From: Pseudomonas sp. ADAK13 | Lineage (GTDB): Bacteria; Pseudomonadota; Gammaproteobacteria; Pseudomonadales; Pseudomonadaceae | Length of the DNA stretch: 64,000 nucleotides | NCBI RefSeq assembly: GCF_012935715.1 | Contig: NZ_CP052860.1 | Span: forward strand, 372,001 to 436,000 | Reading direction: 5' to 3' | Shown: positions 49,723 through 57,689 of the stretch, one piece after another | Numbering within the stretch: position 1 is the first letter of the stretch | How the letters are laid out: every line of letters starts with the position of its first letter | Program-made: the position numbers and the translations under genes | The notes under the pieces: generated by a model | What the model saw: the letters and a program-made list of their open reading frames with translations, nothing else | Database searches by the model: none | What the model was told of the DNA's origin: nothing

Positions 49723-50325
49723 ATGATCCATCACGTCGTGGGACTTTTCACCCACCCCGATCAGGAATGGCGGGAAATCCGTGGCGATAAAGAAGAAAGC
49801 ATCGGCCACATGTACCTCACCCACACGCTGATCCTCGCGGCGATCCCCGCTGTATCAGCCTTTATCGGTACCACTCAGGTAGGTTGGGTGATCGGCAGCC
49901 GCGCCCCGGTGATGCTGACAGTGGAAAGCGCGTTGTGGATGACCCTCATGTCTTACGCCGCGATGCTCGGTGGCGTGGCGGTGATGGGCGCGTTCATTCA
50001 CTGGATGGCCCGCACCTATGACGCCAACCCCAGCATGGCGCGCTGCGTGGCGTTTGCCACCTACACCGCGACACCGCTGTTTATCGGCGGGCTGGCCGCG
50101 TTGTACCCGCATATGTGGCTGGGGATGGTCGTCGGCACGGCCGCCATTTGCTACACGGTGTACCTGCTGTACGTAGGGCTGCCGACCTTCATGAATATCC
50201 ATCCGGACGAAGGTTTTCTGTTTTCCAGCTCGGTGCTGGCGGTAGGCCTGGTGGTGCTGGTGGCGATCATGGCCTTTACCGTGATCGTCTGGGGGCTGGG
50301 CGTAGGCCCGATCTACACCAACTGA
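49723..50325 (+). CDS. Yip1 family inner-membrane protein
   Basis: The 200-residue protein has five hydrophobic segments and starts MIHHVVGLFTHPDQEW, the YIP1/DUF1282 pattern with HPDQEW and later TPLFIGGLAALYP. Family members are of unknown function in bacteria. The ATG at 49723 has AGGAGTGA upstream; the open frame runs further back but has no coding character there. Confidence 0.82.
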   Translation: MIHHVVGLFTHPDQEWREIRGDKEESIGHMYLTHTLILAAIPAVSAFIGTTQVGWVIGSRAPVMLTVESALWMTLMSYAAMLGGVAVMGAFIHWMARTYDANPSMARCVAFATYTATPLFIGGLAALYPHMWLGMVVGTAAICYTVYLLYVGLPTFMNIHPDEGFLFSSSVLAVGLVVLVAIMAFTVIVWGLGVGPIYTN

Positions 50326-50344
50326 CGCGGTTCAACCCGCAGGA

Positions 50345-50366
50345 AAAGCCACCGCAAGGTGGCTTT
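50345..50366 (+). terminator. Terminator-like hairpin after the Yip1 gene
   Basis: AAAGCCACC (50345-50353) pairs with GGTGGCTTT (50358-50366) around GCAA. The T run is short, so termination may be partial. Confidence 0.6.
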
Positions 50367-50454
50367 GTGCGTTATGCATGACCATTCGGCGCCTGACAGA
50401 TTCGGATACACCCTGGTTTGCGGCATACTGGACGTCTCTGGAGATATGTACAGC

Positions 50455-50949
50455 ATGCCCGAGCAACTCAATACCCGCGTCGAAGATTGTTTCCTGCAAG
50501 CCGAATCCTTTTTCAAACGAAGCTTCAAACGCCCCCAGGTCAGCCTCAAGCTGCGGGGCCAGAAGGCCGGTGTCGCGCATTTGCACGAGAACCTGCTGCG
50601 CTTCAACCCGCAGTTGTACCGTGAAAACAGCCAACACTTCCTTAAACAGACGGTCGCCCATGAAGTGGCACACCTGATTGCCCACCAATTGTTCGGCGAG
50701 CACATCCAGCCCCATGGCGAGGAATGGCAGTTGATCATGCGTGGGGTTTACGAACTGCCGCCGGATCGCTGCCACACCTATGAAATCCAGCGGCGGCGGG
50801 TGACGCGGTATATCTACCGCTGCCCGTGTGCCGACAGCGACTTCCCGTTTTCGCCCCAGCGTCATGGGTTGGTGAGCCAGGGGCGGCGGTATTTGTGCCG
50901 CCGGTGCCGGCAGACTTTGGTGTTTACCGGGGAAACCAGGGTGGAATAA
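50455..50949 (+). CDS. SprT family zinc metalloprotease
   Basis: The 164-residue protein has the metalloprotease motif HEVAHLIAHQLF with the third ligand likely in HGEEWQ. A C-terminal zinc ribbon carries CPC, and a CRRCRQ pair. SprT resembles the protease domain of Spartan, which clears DNA-protein crosslinks, but the bacterial role is unproven. The ATG at 50455 is chosen because GGAG lies 11 bases before it; the ATG at 50446 would be too close. Confidence 0.86.
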   Translation: MPEQLNTRVEDCFLQAESFFKRSFKRPQVSLKLRGQKAGVAHLHENLLRFNPQLYRENSQHFLKQTVAHEVAHLIAHQLFGEHIQPHGEEWQLIMRGVYELPPDRCHTYEIQRRRVTRYIYRCPCADSDFPFSPQRHGLVSQGRRYLCRRCRQTLVFTGETRVE

Positions 50950-50956
50950 GGGCCTC

Positions 50957-51021
50957 ATCGCAGGCAAGCCAGCTCCCACATTGGAATGCATTTCAACTGT
51001 GGGAGCTGGCTTGCCTGCGAT
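50957..51021. repeat. REPIN between convergent genes
   Basis: ATCGCAGGCAAGCCAGCTCC and its reverse complement face each other across a short spacer (arms 50957-50982 and 50998-51021). It lies between the stops of the SprT and CaiB/BaiF genes. Confidence 0.87.
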
Positions 51022-51037
51022 AGCGTCAGCCCAGGCG

Positions 51038-52219
51038 CTACTGAATCACCTTGGCACGCCGCAGATCGTCTATCTGCCGAGCACTGAAGCCCAACTCCGC
51101 CAACACCTCTTCGCTGTGAGCGCCCAATGCCGCTCCGATGTGCCTGGCCGCCGGCAAGCCTTCGGAAAACTTCAGCGGACAGGCTATCTGCGCCTGTGCG
51201 GAACCATCGCCCCGCGGCACCTGGCTGACCAGCTCCCGGGCTTTCAATTGTGGGTGCTCGACGGCCTCGCTCAGGCCCAATACCGGTTCGACACACGCAT
51301 CAATCCCGGCAAACAACGCACACAGCTCATCAAAGCTGCGTTTCTCGAACTCGACCTGCAGCGCCAGCTTGAGGGTTTTCTGCTGCTCGGGTTTGGGCGA
51401 CAAGCCCTGCGTGGCCAACTCCGGCCGCCCGAGCGCCGTACACAACTGCTGCATAAAGGCCGGCTCCAGGCTGCCCACCGACAACCAGCGCCCTTCCCGC
51501 GAACGGTAATAGTCATAGAAGCTGCCGCCATTGAGCACCTGGTTCTCCCACGCCGGCTCCACGCCACACGCCAGGTAACCCGCGCCGGCCATGGCATTCA
51601 GGCTGAACGCGCAGTCGGTCATGCTCACATCCAGGTATTGCCCCACCCCGCTCTGCTGCCGGGCGATCACCGCCGCCAGCAAGCCGACCACCGCGTGCAA
51701 CGAGCCGCCGCCCACATCCGCCAATTGCACGCCCAGGGGCAACGGGCCGCTGTCCTGACGCCCGGTGTAGCTGGCGATACCGGCCAGCGCCAGGTAGTTG
51801 ATGTCATGGCCGGCGCGATCCTTGTAGGGGCCGGTCTGGCCGTAGCCAGTGATGGAGACGTAGATCAGCTTCGGGTTGATCGCCTTCAAGGCCTCGTAGC
51901 CCAGGCCCAGGCGCTCCATCACCCCGGGACGAAATTGCTCGAGCACGATGTCGTAGTCCGCCACCAACTGCCGCACGATCGCCACGGCCTCGGCCTGCTT
52001 GAGGTCCAGGGCCAGGCTGCGTTTGTTGCGATTGAGGTAGGCATGGCTGGCCGATACACCCTGGTCATGGGGCGGCAACACCCGCAGCAGGTCCATGCGC
52101 GTGGGTGACTCGATGCGCAGCACCTCGGCGCCCATGTCGGCCAGCAGCAACGAGGCAAACGGCCCCGGCAGCAAGGTGGAGAAATCCAGTACTTTGAGGG
52201 ACGCCAAGGGGCCTGACAT
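51038..52219 (-). CDS. CaiB/BaiF family protein, alpha-methylacyl-CoA racemase-like
   Basis: The 393-residue protein has the CaiB/BaiF fold (LKVLDFSTLLPGPFAS, GADVLRIE-like ADMGAEVLRIE). It carries His138 in AGHDINYLALAG, Asp168 in QLADVGGG and Glu252, with the same spacing (30 and 114-115 residues) as the catalytic His, Asp and Glu of Mycobacterium alpha-methylacyl-CoA racemase. That argues for a 2-methylacyl-CoA epimerase rather than a CoA transferase. It stands alone upstream of a REPIN and downstream of dctA. Confidence 0.85.
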   Translation of the reverse strand: MSGPLASLKVLDFSTLLPGPFASLLLADMGAEVLRIESPTRMDLLRVLPPHDQGVSASHAYLNRNKRSLALDLKQAEAVAIVRQLVADYDIVLEQFRPGVMERLGLGYEALKAINPKLIYVSITGYGQTGPYKDRAGHDINYLALAGIASYTGRQDSGPLPLGVQLADVGGGSLHAVVGLLAAVIARQQSGVGQYLDVSMTDCAFSLNAMAGAGYLACGVEPAWENQVLNGGSFYDYYRSREGRWLSVGSLEPAFMQQLCTALGRPELATQGLSPKPEQQKTLKLALQVEFEKRSFDELCALFAGIDACVEPVLGLSEAVEHPQLKARELVSQVPRGDGSAQAQIACPLKFSEGLPAARHIGAALGAHSEEVLAELGFSARQIDDLRRAKVIQ

Positions 52220-52325
52220 GAAGACTCCGATTCCGGTTCGATGAGTCACAGAGTAGGCAATCCCGGCAGAAAGCGGCAATCACCTTAACCAACACCAACA
52301 GTGACCGTTGTGCTCGAACAGGCAT

Positions 52326-52354
52326 AAAAAAACCCATCCGAAGATGGGTTTTTT
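52326..52354. terminator. Bidirectional terminator after dctA
   Basis: AAAAAAACCCATC and GATGGGTTTTTT pair around CGAA, with T runs on both strands. It lies 15 bases after the dctA stop and ends dctA transcripts on the minus strand. Confidence 0.9.
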
Positions 52355-52369
52355 ACACGCGGTGCAGCC

Positions 52370-53704
52370 TTACTTGACGGCGGTTGGGGTCGGGCCTTCG
52401 GCCACGCCCAGGTCGTCTTCTTCACGGGTCTCGGAGATACCGCGACCACCGGAAGCCAGTTCGACTTGCAGTTTGTCTTCGTCCAGTTCCTTGACCCACT
52501 TGGCCACAACCAGGGTCGCAACGGCGTTGCCTACCAGGTTGGTCAGTGCGCGGGCTTCGGACATGAAGCGGTCGATACCCAGGATCAGCGCCAGGCCGGC
52601 AACCGGCAGGTGGCCAACAGCCGACAGGGTAGCGGCCAGTACGATGAAGCCCGAACCGGTTACGCCAGCCGCGCCTTTGGAGGACAGCAGCAGTACCAGC
52701 AACAGGGTGATCTGGTGGGTGATGTCCATGTGGGTGTCAGTCGCCTGGGCGATGAACACGGCAGCCATGGTCAGGTAGATCGAAGTACCGTCCAGGTTGA
52801 AGGAGTAGCCAGTCGGGATAACCAGACCCACTACCGACTTCTTGGCGCCCAGGCGTTCCATTTTGATCAGCATGCGTGGCAGTGCGGACTCGGACGAGGA
52901 AGTACCCAGTACGATCAGCAGTTCTTCACGGATGTAGCGGATCAGTTTCAGGACGCTGAAGCCGTGAGCGCGGCAGATGCCACCCAGCACGATCAACACG
53001 AACAGGATGCAGGTGATGTAGAAGCAGATCATCAACTGGCCCAACTGCACCAGCGAACCTACACCGTAGGCACCGATGGTGAACGCCATGGCGCCCAGGG
53101 CACCGAGTGGCGCGAGCTTCATGATCATGTTGATGATGTTGAACATCACGTGAGCGAAACGATCGATGAAGTCCAGCACCGGCTTGCCGTAGGCACCCAG
53201 GCGATGCAGGGCGAAACCGAAGATCACCGAGAACATCAGCACTTGCAGGATGTCACCGGTGGCGAACGCGCCAACGATGGTGTTCGGGATCACGTTCAGC
53301 AGGAAGCCAACGATGCTCTGGTCTGCACCGGCAGTCACGTAGGCCGCGACTTTCGAAGCGTCCAGGGTAGCCACGTCGATGTGCATGCCGGCGCCCGGTT
53401 GCACAACGTTGACCACGACCAGGCCGATCAGCAGGGCGATGGTGGAAACGATTTCGAAGTACAGCAGCGCGTAGCCGCCGGTTTTGCCGACCGATTTCAT
53501 GCTTTGCATGCCAGCGATGCCGCTGACAACAGTGCAGAAGATGATCGGGGCGATGACCATTTTGATCAGCTTGATAAAGCCGTCACCCAGTGGCTTGAGG
53601 GCCACGCCGGTCTGCGGGTAGAAGTGACCGAGCAAAATACCGATAACGATTGCAACGATCACCTGGAAATACAGGGATTTGTACAGTGGCTGACGAGTCG
53701 TCAT
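52370..53704 (-). CDS. dctA: C4-dicarboxylate transporter DctA
   Basis: The 444-residue symporter of the DAACS (glutamate transporter) family takes up succinate, fumarate and malate. The family segments [42 protein letters not shown] and [22 protein letters not shown] are present, with the serine-rich hairpin loop intact. The ATG at 53704 is favoured as it begins [16 protein letters not shown] sigma-54 promoter stands about 135 bases upstream, as expected for control by DctB/DctD. Confidence 0.94.
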   Translation of the reverse strand: MTTRQPLYKSLYFQVIVAIVIGILLGHFYPQTGVALKPLGDGFIKLIKMVIAPIIFCTVVSGIAGMQSMKSVGKTGGYALLYFEIVSTIALLIGLVVVNVVQPGAGMHIDVATLDASKVAAYVTAGADQSIVGFLLNVIPNTIVGAFATGDILQVLMFSVIFGFALHRLGAYGKPVLDFIDRFAHVMFNIINMIMKLAPLGALGAMAFTIGAYGVGSLVQLGQLMICFYITCILFVLIVLGGICRAHGFSVLKLIRYIREELLIVLGTSSSESALPRMLIKMERLGAKKSVVGLVIPTGYSFNLDGTSIYLTMAAVFIAQATDTHMDITHQITLLLVLLLSSKGAAGVTGSGFIVLAATLSAVGHLPVAGLALILGIDRFMSEARALTNLVGNAVATLVVAKWVKELDEDKLQVELASGGRGISETREEDDLGVAEGPTPTAVK

Positions 53705-53729
53705 TGCAAAGTTCCTCAATCGTCTCGTG

Positions 53730-53745
53730 TGGCAAATATCCGCCA
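53730..53745. promoter_or_regulatory. Palindromic operator-like site 1 (dctA leader)
   Basis: TGGCAAATATCCGCCA, one of four copies of a 16-bp motif TGGCNNNNNTCCGCCW in the dctA-AraC interval. This one lies downstream of the sigma-54 promoter, 26 bases before the dctA ATG. Confidence 0.6.
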
Positions 53746-53838
53746 TTGCCCACGACACTTGAATTGCGAACCCTCCTGCACTGGAGGGATTTGTTGTTTG
53801 AGAGCCCGCTCAAGGCCGGTCTCCCTGCGCTCTGTATC

Positions 53839-53853
53839 GCAAGCGTCGTGCCA
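53839..53853 (-). promoter_or_regulatory. Sigma-54 promoter of dctA
   Basis: On the minus strand TGGCACGACGCTTGC matches the sigma-54 consensus TGGCAC-N5-TTGC exactly. Transcription would begin about 12 bases beyond, near 53827, giving a leader of about 120 nt to the dctA ATG. Confidence 0.85.
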
Positions 53854-53931
53854 CATTTGCTGAAAACCGCTGAAGGCCTTTAGACATCAGCGCTCGGGGG
53901 ATTTTCAGCTTCAGACAGCCCCTACAGACAG

Positions 53932-53947
53932 TGGCGGGTTTCCGCCT
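53932..53947. promoter_or_regulatory. Palindromic operator-like site 2
   Basis: TGGCGGGTTTCCGCCT, upstream of the dctA sigma-54 promoter, where an activator site would be expected. Confidence 0.6.
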
Positions 53948-53972
53948 ACCCGCCCGATCTCGTCCTACAATT

Positions 53973-53988
53973 TGGCGGATATCCGCCT
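53973..53988. promoter_or_regulatory. Palindromic operator-like site 3
   Basis: TGGCGGATATCCGCCT contains a perfect 14-base palindrome (GGCGGATATCCGCC). It lies 41 bases from site 2 (start to start). Confidence 0.65.
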
Positions 53989-54006
53989 TGTTGCCCCCGC
54001 ACAGGA

Positions 54007-54022
54007 TGGCTAACATCCGCCA
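54007..54022. promoter_or_regulatory. Palindromic operator-like site 4 (AraC-gene leader)
   Basis: TGGCTAACATCCGCCA, 34 bases from site 3 and 20 bases before the ATG of the AraC-type regulator gene, suggesting autoregulation. Confidence 0.6.
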
Positions 54023-54042
54023 CTCAATGGACGAGGCCCCTC

Positions 54043-55041
54043 ATGCGTGAACGTACCATCGCCAGTCACTACGCCCGGGCCGCCCTCGGCGGTGCGCGCC
54101 GGGCCGGTTTCGATTACTCGGGCCTGCTGCAGCAAGTGGGCATTACCCCGGAATTGCTGAGCGAACCCCGCGCCCGCATCGCCCCGGAACAATTCACCCG
54201 GCTCCTGCAGATGCTGTGGTTGGCGCTGGATGACGAATACCTGGGTTTCGCCGAAGGCCCGAGCAAGCGCGGCACTTTCGCCATGATGTGCCACGCGCTG
54301 ATTCATTGCCGCACCCTGGAGAAGGCTCTGGAACGCGGTCTATTATTTTATAGCCTATTCCCGCAGGGTCCGCGCTGGCGCCTGACGCGCGAGGGGGAAA
54401 TGGCCCGCTTGAGCCTGGATGATTCGCAACTCTGGGACCCGGATCACTTCCTCAGCGAATGCCTGCTGGTGATCTGGCATCGCCTCGGCAGTTGGCTGAT
54501 CGGCCAGCGTATCCGCCTGGACCAGGCCACCTTCAGCTACCCGATGCCGCCCCACGCCACTGAGTACGACTTGCTGTTCCCCTGCCCGCAGGTGTTTTCG
54601 GCGCCTACCAGCAGCCTGGTGTTTCCGAGCCGCTATCTGAGCCTGCCGCTGTTGCAGGACGAGCGCACCCTCAAGCATTTCCTCGAACGTTCACCGGCCG
54701 ACCTGTTGTCACGCCCGGATGAAGGCGACAGTTTGAGCAGCCAGTTGCGGCGCTTGTTAAGCCGCGACCGCACGCCCTGGCCCGACCTGGAAGCCGTCGC
54801 CCAGCACCTGCATATCAGCCCACAGACCCTGCGTCGGCATTTGCGGGAAGAAGGCACCAGCTTTCAGGCACTCAAGGATGAACTGCGCCGGGACATTGCG
54901 ATTTATCACTTGGGGCGGGCGGATTTGTCGCTGCAGGAAATCGCCGAGCAGTTGGGGTTTTCCGAACCGTCGGCGTTTCATCGGGCGTTCAAGAAGTGGA
55001 CCGGGTTGACGCCGGGGGCCTATAGAGCACAAGAGAGTTAG
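54043..55041 (+). CDS. AraC family transcriptional regulator
   Basis: The 332-residue protein has an N-terminal arabinose-binding-like domain of the PF12625 type (about residues 15-200). A C-terminal pair of helix-turn-helix motifs follows (LEAVAQHLHISPQTLRRHLREEGTSF and LQEIAEQLGFSEPSAFHRAFKKWTG). It is divergent from dctA; the same neighbour pair exists in P. aeruginosa next to phoPQ. Four palindromes in the shared region make it a candidate regulator of dctA and of itself, which is inference. Confidence 0.9.
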   Translation: MRERTIASHYARAALGGARRAGFDYSGLLQQVGITPELLSEPRARIAPEQFTRLLQMLWLALDDEYLGFAEGPSKRGTFAMMCHALIHCRTLEKALERGLLFYSLFPQGPRWRLTREGEMARLSLDDSQLWDPDHFLSECLLVIWHRLGSWLIGQRIRLDQATFSYPMPPHATEYDLLFPCPQVFSAPTSSLVFPSRYLSLPLLQDERTLKHFLERSPADLLSRPDEGDSLSSQLRRLLSRDRTPWPDLEAVAQHLHISPQTLRRHLREEGTSFQALKDELRRDIAIYHLGRADLSLQEIAEQLGFSEPSAFHRAFKKWTGLTPGAYRAQES

Positions 55042-55060
55042 ATAAGCGTTGCCAGTACCC

Positions 55061-55144
55061 GCCTCATCGCGGGCAAGCCCGGCTCCCACAGTTTGATTTG
55101 TGGACACAGTCACAATGTGGGAGCTGGCTTGCCTGCGATGAGGC
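55061..55144. repeat. REPIN between convergent AraC and phoQ genes
   Basis: GCCTCATCGCGGGCAAGCCC on the left and GGGAGCTGGCTTGCCTGCGA followed by TGAGGC on the right form an inverted pair around about 30 bases of spacer. The left arm has a few substitutions compared with the other copies. Confidence 0.82.
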
Positions 55145-55161
55145 CGGTGCAGCCATAAAGA

Positions 55162-56508
55162 TCACACGGCCGGAAAGTGAATCTTGAACGCGGCCCCCCC
55201 TAGCGGTGAATCCCCCAGGGTCAACCGTGCGCTGTAGCTTTCAATGATGTCCTTGACCACCGCCAGGCCAATGCCCTGCCCCGGATGCTGGCGGTCGAGC
55301 CGCTCGCCTCGTTGCAGGATGCGCGCACGCTGGTCCGGCGGCACGCCGGGGCCGTCATCTTCGATGCACAACTCGGTGCCTTCCAGGCTTTCCTGCAAGC
55401 TGATGCGCACTTCGCTCAGGCACAGGCGGTAGGCGTTTTCCAGCAGGTTGCCGAGCAGTTCCAGCAAGGCGCCCTTCTCGATCGGCACGTCACAGTCGTC
55501 CGGCAAATCGAAAGCCACCTTCACACCCTTGTCGCGGTAGACCTTGTCCAGGGTATCGCACAGGCTTTGCAGCACCGGCTCCAGCCGCACCTGGTGACGC
55601 ACCAGGCCGCTTTTACGCAGGCTGGCGCGCTGCAACTGGTAGCTGATCTGCTGGCTCATGCGCTCGATCTGCGATTGCAGCACCCAGGCCTGGTCCCGGT
55701 CTTCGGGGCGCTGGGCCATGTCTTCGCTCACGCCCTGCAACACCGCCAACGGGGTTTTCAGGCTGTGGGCCAGGTCGTCCAGAGAATCGCGGTAACGGGT
55801 GCGTTGCTCGCGCTCGCTGTGGAGCAAGCGGTTGAGGGAGCCGGTCAGGCGCAGCAGTTCGCGGGGGTGTTGCTCGCTGAGGCTTTCCCGGGTGCCGCCT
55901 TCGATCTCATCCAGCTCCTGGCTCAGCCGGCGCAGCGCTTGCAGGCCCCAGGTCAGGCCCAGCCACAACAGGGTGAGCAGCACCAGCAAGGCGGCGCCGA
56001 AACCCAGGTAGAGGTTTTCCCGCAGGCCTTCGAGGGTCAGTTGGTATTCGCGCACCGGTTGCAGGGCGACAATACTGAATGCCGCGCTCTTGCCGCCCAG
56101 CAGCTTGACCTCGACGTCATAGACAAAAAATTCCTGGCCGTTGGCCTCGCGAATCCGTGCGAACTCGTTGCCGCGCCCGTCATAGCGCGGCTTGTAGTTG
56201 ATGTTCTCTTCCTGGGTGGCACGCGAACGCCAGACCAGGTGGCCTTCGCGGTCATAGATGTAGCCCAGCAGGCGGCTATCGGTGAGGTTGAAGCGCTCAT
56301 CCGGTAACTGCGCGGGCATCAGCAGGCGATTGTTTTCAACCCGGGCAGCCGAAATCAGCGTCGTGACATCCGACGCCAGGCGCTGCTCGATGGAGTCCTG
56401 CAGGGCCAGGCTGAAGGCGCCCTGCATGGCCGGCAACAAGGCCAGCATAAACAGCACGGCCAGGATGGTGGCCGCGAGCATCAACCGCACACGTAACGAG
56501 CGAATCAA
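55162..56508 (-). CDS. phoQ: Sensor histidine kinase PhoQ
   Basis: The 448-residue sensor has TM1 (about 8-27), an acidic periplasmic domain to about 165, TM2 (about 168-188), a HAMP-like linker, HisKA with His247 in LAHSLKTPLAVL, and an HATPase domain with EDDGPGV and GQGIGLAVVKDI. The HSLKTPL H-box is typical of PhoQ. It overlaps phoP by four bases. PhoQ responds to low Mg2+ and cationic peptides. Confidence 0.88.
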   Translation of the reverse strand: MIRSLRVRLMLAATILAVLFMLALLPAMQGAFSLALQDSIEQRLASDVTTLISAARVENNRLLMPAQLPDERFNLTDSRLLGYIYDREGHLVWRSRATQEENINYKPRYDGRGNEFARIREANGQEFFVYDVEVKLLGGKSAAFSIVALQPVREYQLTLEGLRENLYLGFGAALLVLLTLLWLGLTWGLQALRRLSQELDEIEGGTRESLSEQHPRELLRLTGSLNRLLHSEREQRTRYRDSLDDLAHSLKTPLAVLQGVSEDMAQRPEDRDQAWVLQSQIERMSQQISYQLQRASLRKSGLVRHQVRLEPVLQSLCDTLDKVYRDKGVKVAFDLPDDCDVPIEKGALLELLGNLLENAYRLCLSEVRISLQESLEGTELCIEDDGPGVPPDQRARILQRGERLDRQHPGQGIGLAVVKDIIESYSARLTLGDSPLGGAAFKIHFPAV

Positions 56509-57182
56509 CGGCAGCGCTCATTAAACAGGTAGCCCAGGCCGCGCACGGTGTCGATCGGCTTGAACCCTGCCGGGCCTTCCAGCTTGCGACGCAGGCGGCC
56601 CACCAGCACTTCGATGACGTTCGGATCACGCTCGTCGTCATCGGGGTAGAGCTGTTCCATCAAGCGGTCCTTGGCGACCACCTGCTGATGGTGACGCATC
56701 AGGTATTCGAGGATGCGGTATTCGTAGGCGGTCAGCGCCAGTGGCTGTTCGTCGAGGGACGCCTGCTTGCGATTGAGGTCCAGCAGCAACGGCCCGGCGA
56801 CGATGGTCGATTGGGTAAACCCGCTGGAGCGGCGCAGCAGTGCGTTCATTCGCGCTTCCAGTTCTTCGAACTGGAACGGCTTGACCACGTAGTCGTCGGC
56901 ACCGGCGGCCAGGCCTTCGACTTTGTCCTGCCAGTTGCCGCGGGCGGTCAGGATCAGGATCGGAAACGTTTTGGCCTGGGCGCGCAGTTGGCGGATCAGG
57001 TCCAGGCCGCCCATGCCAGGCAGGCCCAGGTCGATGATCGCCAGGTCGTGGTTGAATTGCCCGGTCTGGTACAGCGCCTCCTCGGCATTGGCGACGGCCT
57101 CGACCACGTGACCGCTGTCGGTAAGGCGGGTCAACAGGTGATGACGCAGCAACGCCTCATCTTCGACAACCAGCAATTTCAT
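56505..57182 (-). CDS. phoP: Response regulator PhoP
   Basis: The 225-residue OmpR-type regulator has Asp51 in LAIIDLGLPGMGG, Lys in VVKPFQ, and a winged-helix domain ending in IDTVRGLGYLFNE. The ATG at 57182 is preferred; an in-frame ATG 12 bases upstream also exists. The operon is small secreted protein, phoP, phoQ, and its promoter carries four PhoP-box half sites, so it should be autoregulated. Confidence 0.9.
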   Translation of the reverse strand: MKLLVVEDEALLRHHLLTRLTDSGHVVEAVANAEEALYQTGQFNHDLAIIDLGLPGMGGLDLIRQLRAQAKTFPILILTARGNWQDKVEGLAAGADDYVVKPFQFEELEARMNALLRRSSGFTQSTIVAGPLLLDLNRKQASLDEQPLALTAYEYRILEYLMRHHQQVVAKDRLMEQLYPDDDERDPNVIEVLVGRLRRKLEGPAGFKPIDTVRGLGYLFNERCR

Positions 57183-57200
57183 AAAGCTCTCCAAGGCAAA

Positions 57201-57509
57201 TCAACTTTCCAACTGGGGTATATCATAGCGGCCCTGCAGGTCTTGCTGGCGCAGTTTACTGCCGTTGAAGTGACCTGACAGGTTTTCATTGCCTACGCGA
57301 TAGTCCGACTGCGCAGGGTGCTGGCCCAGGGACTGGCCCCAGGGGGCGGCGTGTTCGCCGGCATCTTCGAAGCTCACCCGCTGAAGCAGGCTGTAGGGCT
57401 TTTTGCTCTTCTCTTTGGAGAAACCCGCGAAACTCGCGTCAGAGGCCTGCACGCCAGCAGTGGCACTGAGCATGGTTAACGCCAACATCAGCTTCTTGAT
57501 CGCAGTCAT
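57201..57509 (-). CDS. Small secreted protein in the phoPQ operon, unknown function
   Basis: The 102-residue product has a Sec signal (KKLMLALTMLSATAGVQA, cut after VQA). The mature part of about 80 residues is polar (FSKEKSKKPYSLLQRVSFEDAG, NGSKLRQQDLQGRYDIPQLES) and has no cysteine. In P. aeruginosa the outer-membrane protein gene oprH occupies this position; this protein is half the length and shows no beta-barrel pattern. The start has GAGGT before it and the stop is 18 bases from the phoP ATG. It should be strongly PhoP-controlled. Confidence 0.75.
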   Translation of the reverse strand: MTAIKKLMLALTMLSATAGVQASDASFAGFSKEKSKKPYSLLQRVSFEDAGEHAAPWGQSLGQHPAQSDYRVGNENLSGHFNGSKLRQQDLQGRYDIPQLES

Positions 57510-57547
57510 GGTGCTACCTCATACGCTTTGGCTTTGGGTACGGGGCC

Positions 57548-57603
57548 AGACTACGCAGACGCCCCTGAACTCCCCCTGAACACTCTCTGAACCTGGGCTG
57601 AAC
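57548..57603 (-). promoter_or_regulatory. PhoP-box promoter with four GTTCAG half sites
   Basis: On the minus strand GTTCAG occurs at 57603-57598, 57592-57587, 57581-57576 and 57570-57565, each exactly 11 bases apart (GTTCAG-N5 repeated). The last copy ends 11 bases before a -10-like TAGTCT (57553-57548). This is the layout of a PhoP-activated promoter without a -35 element, doubled. Confidence 0.8.
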
Positions 57604-57689
57604 CGAGGCCGGCTACTGTGTAAAGAGTTATTTACGTATCCCCGGCCGCAGGCTATCCAGCGGCCTTCCAACTCGGCAAAATACCCGGC

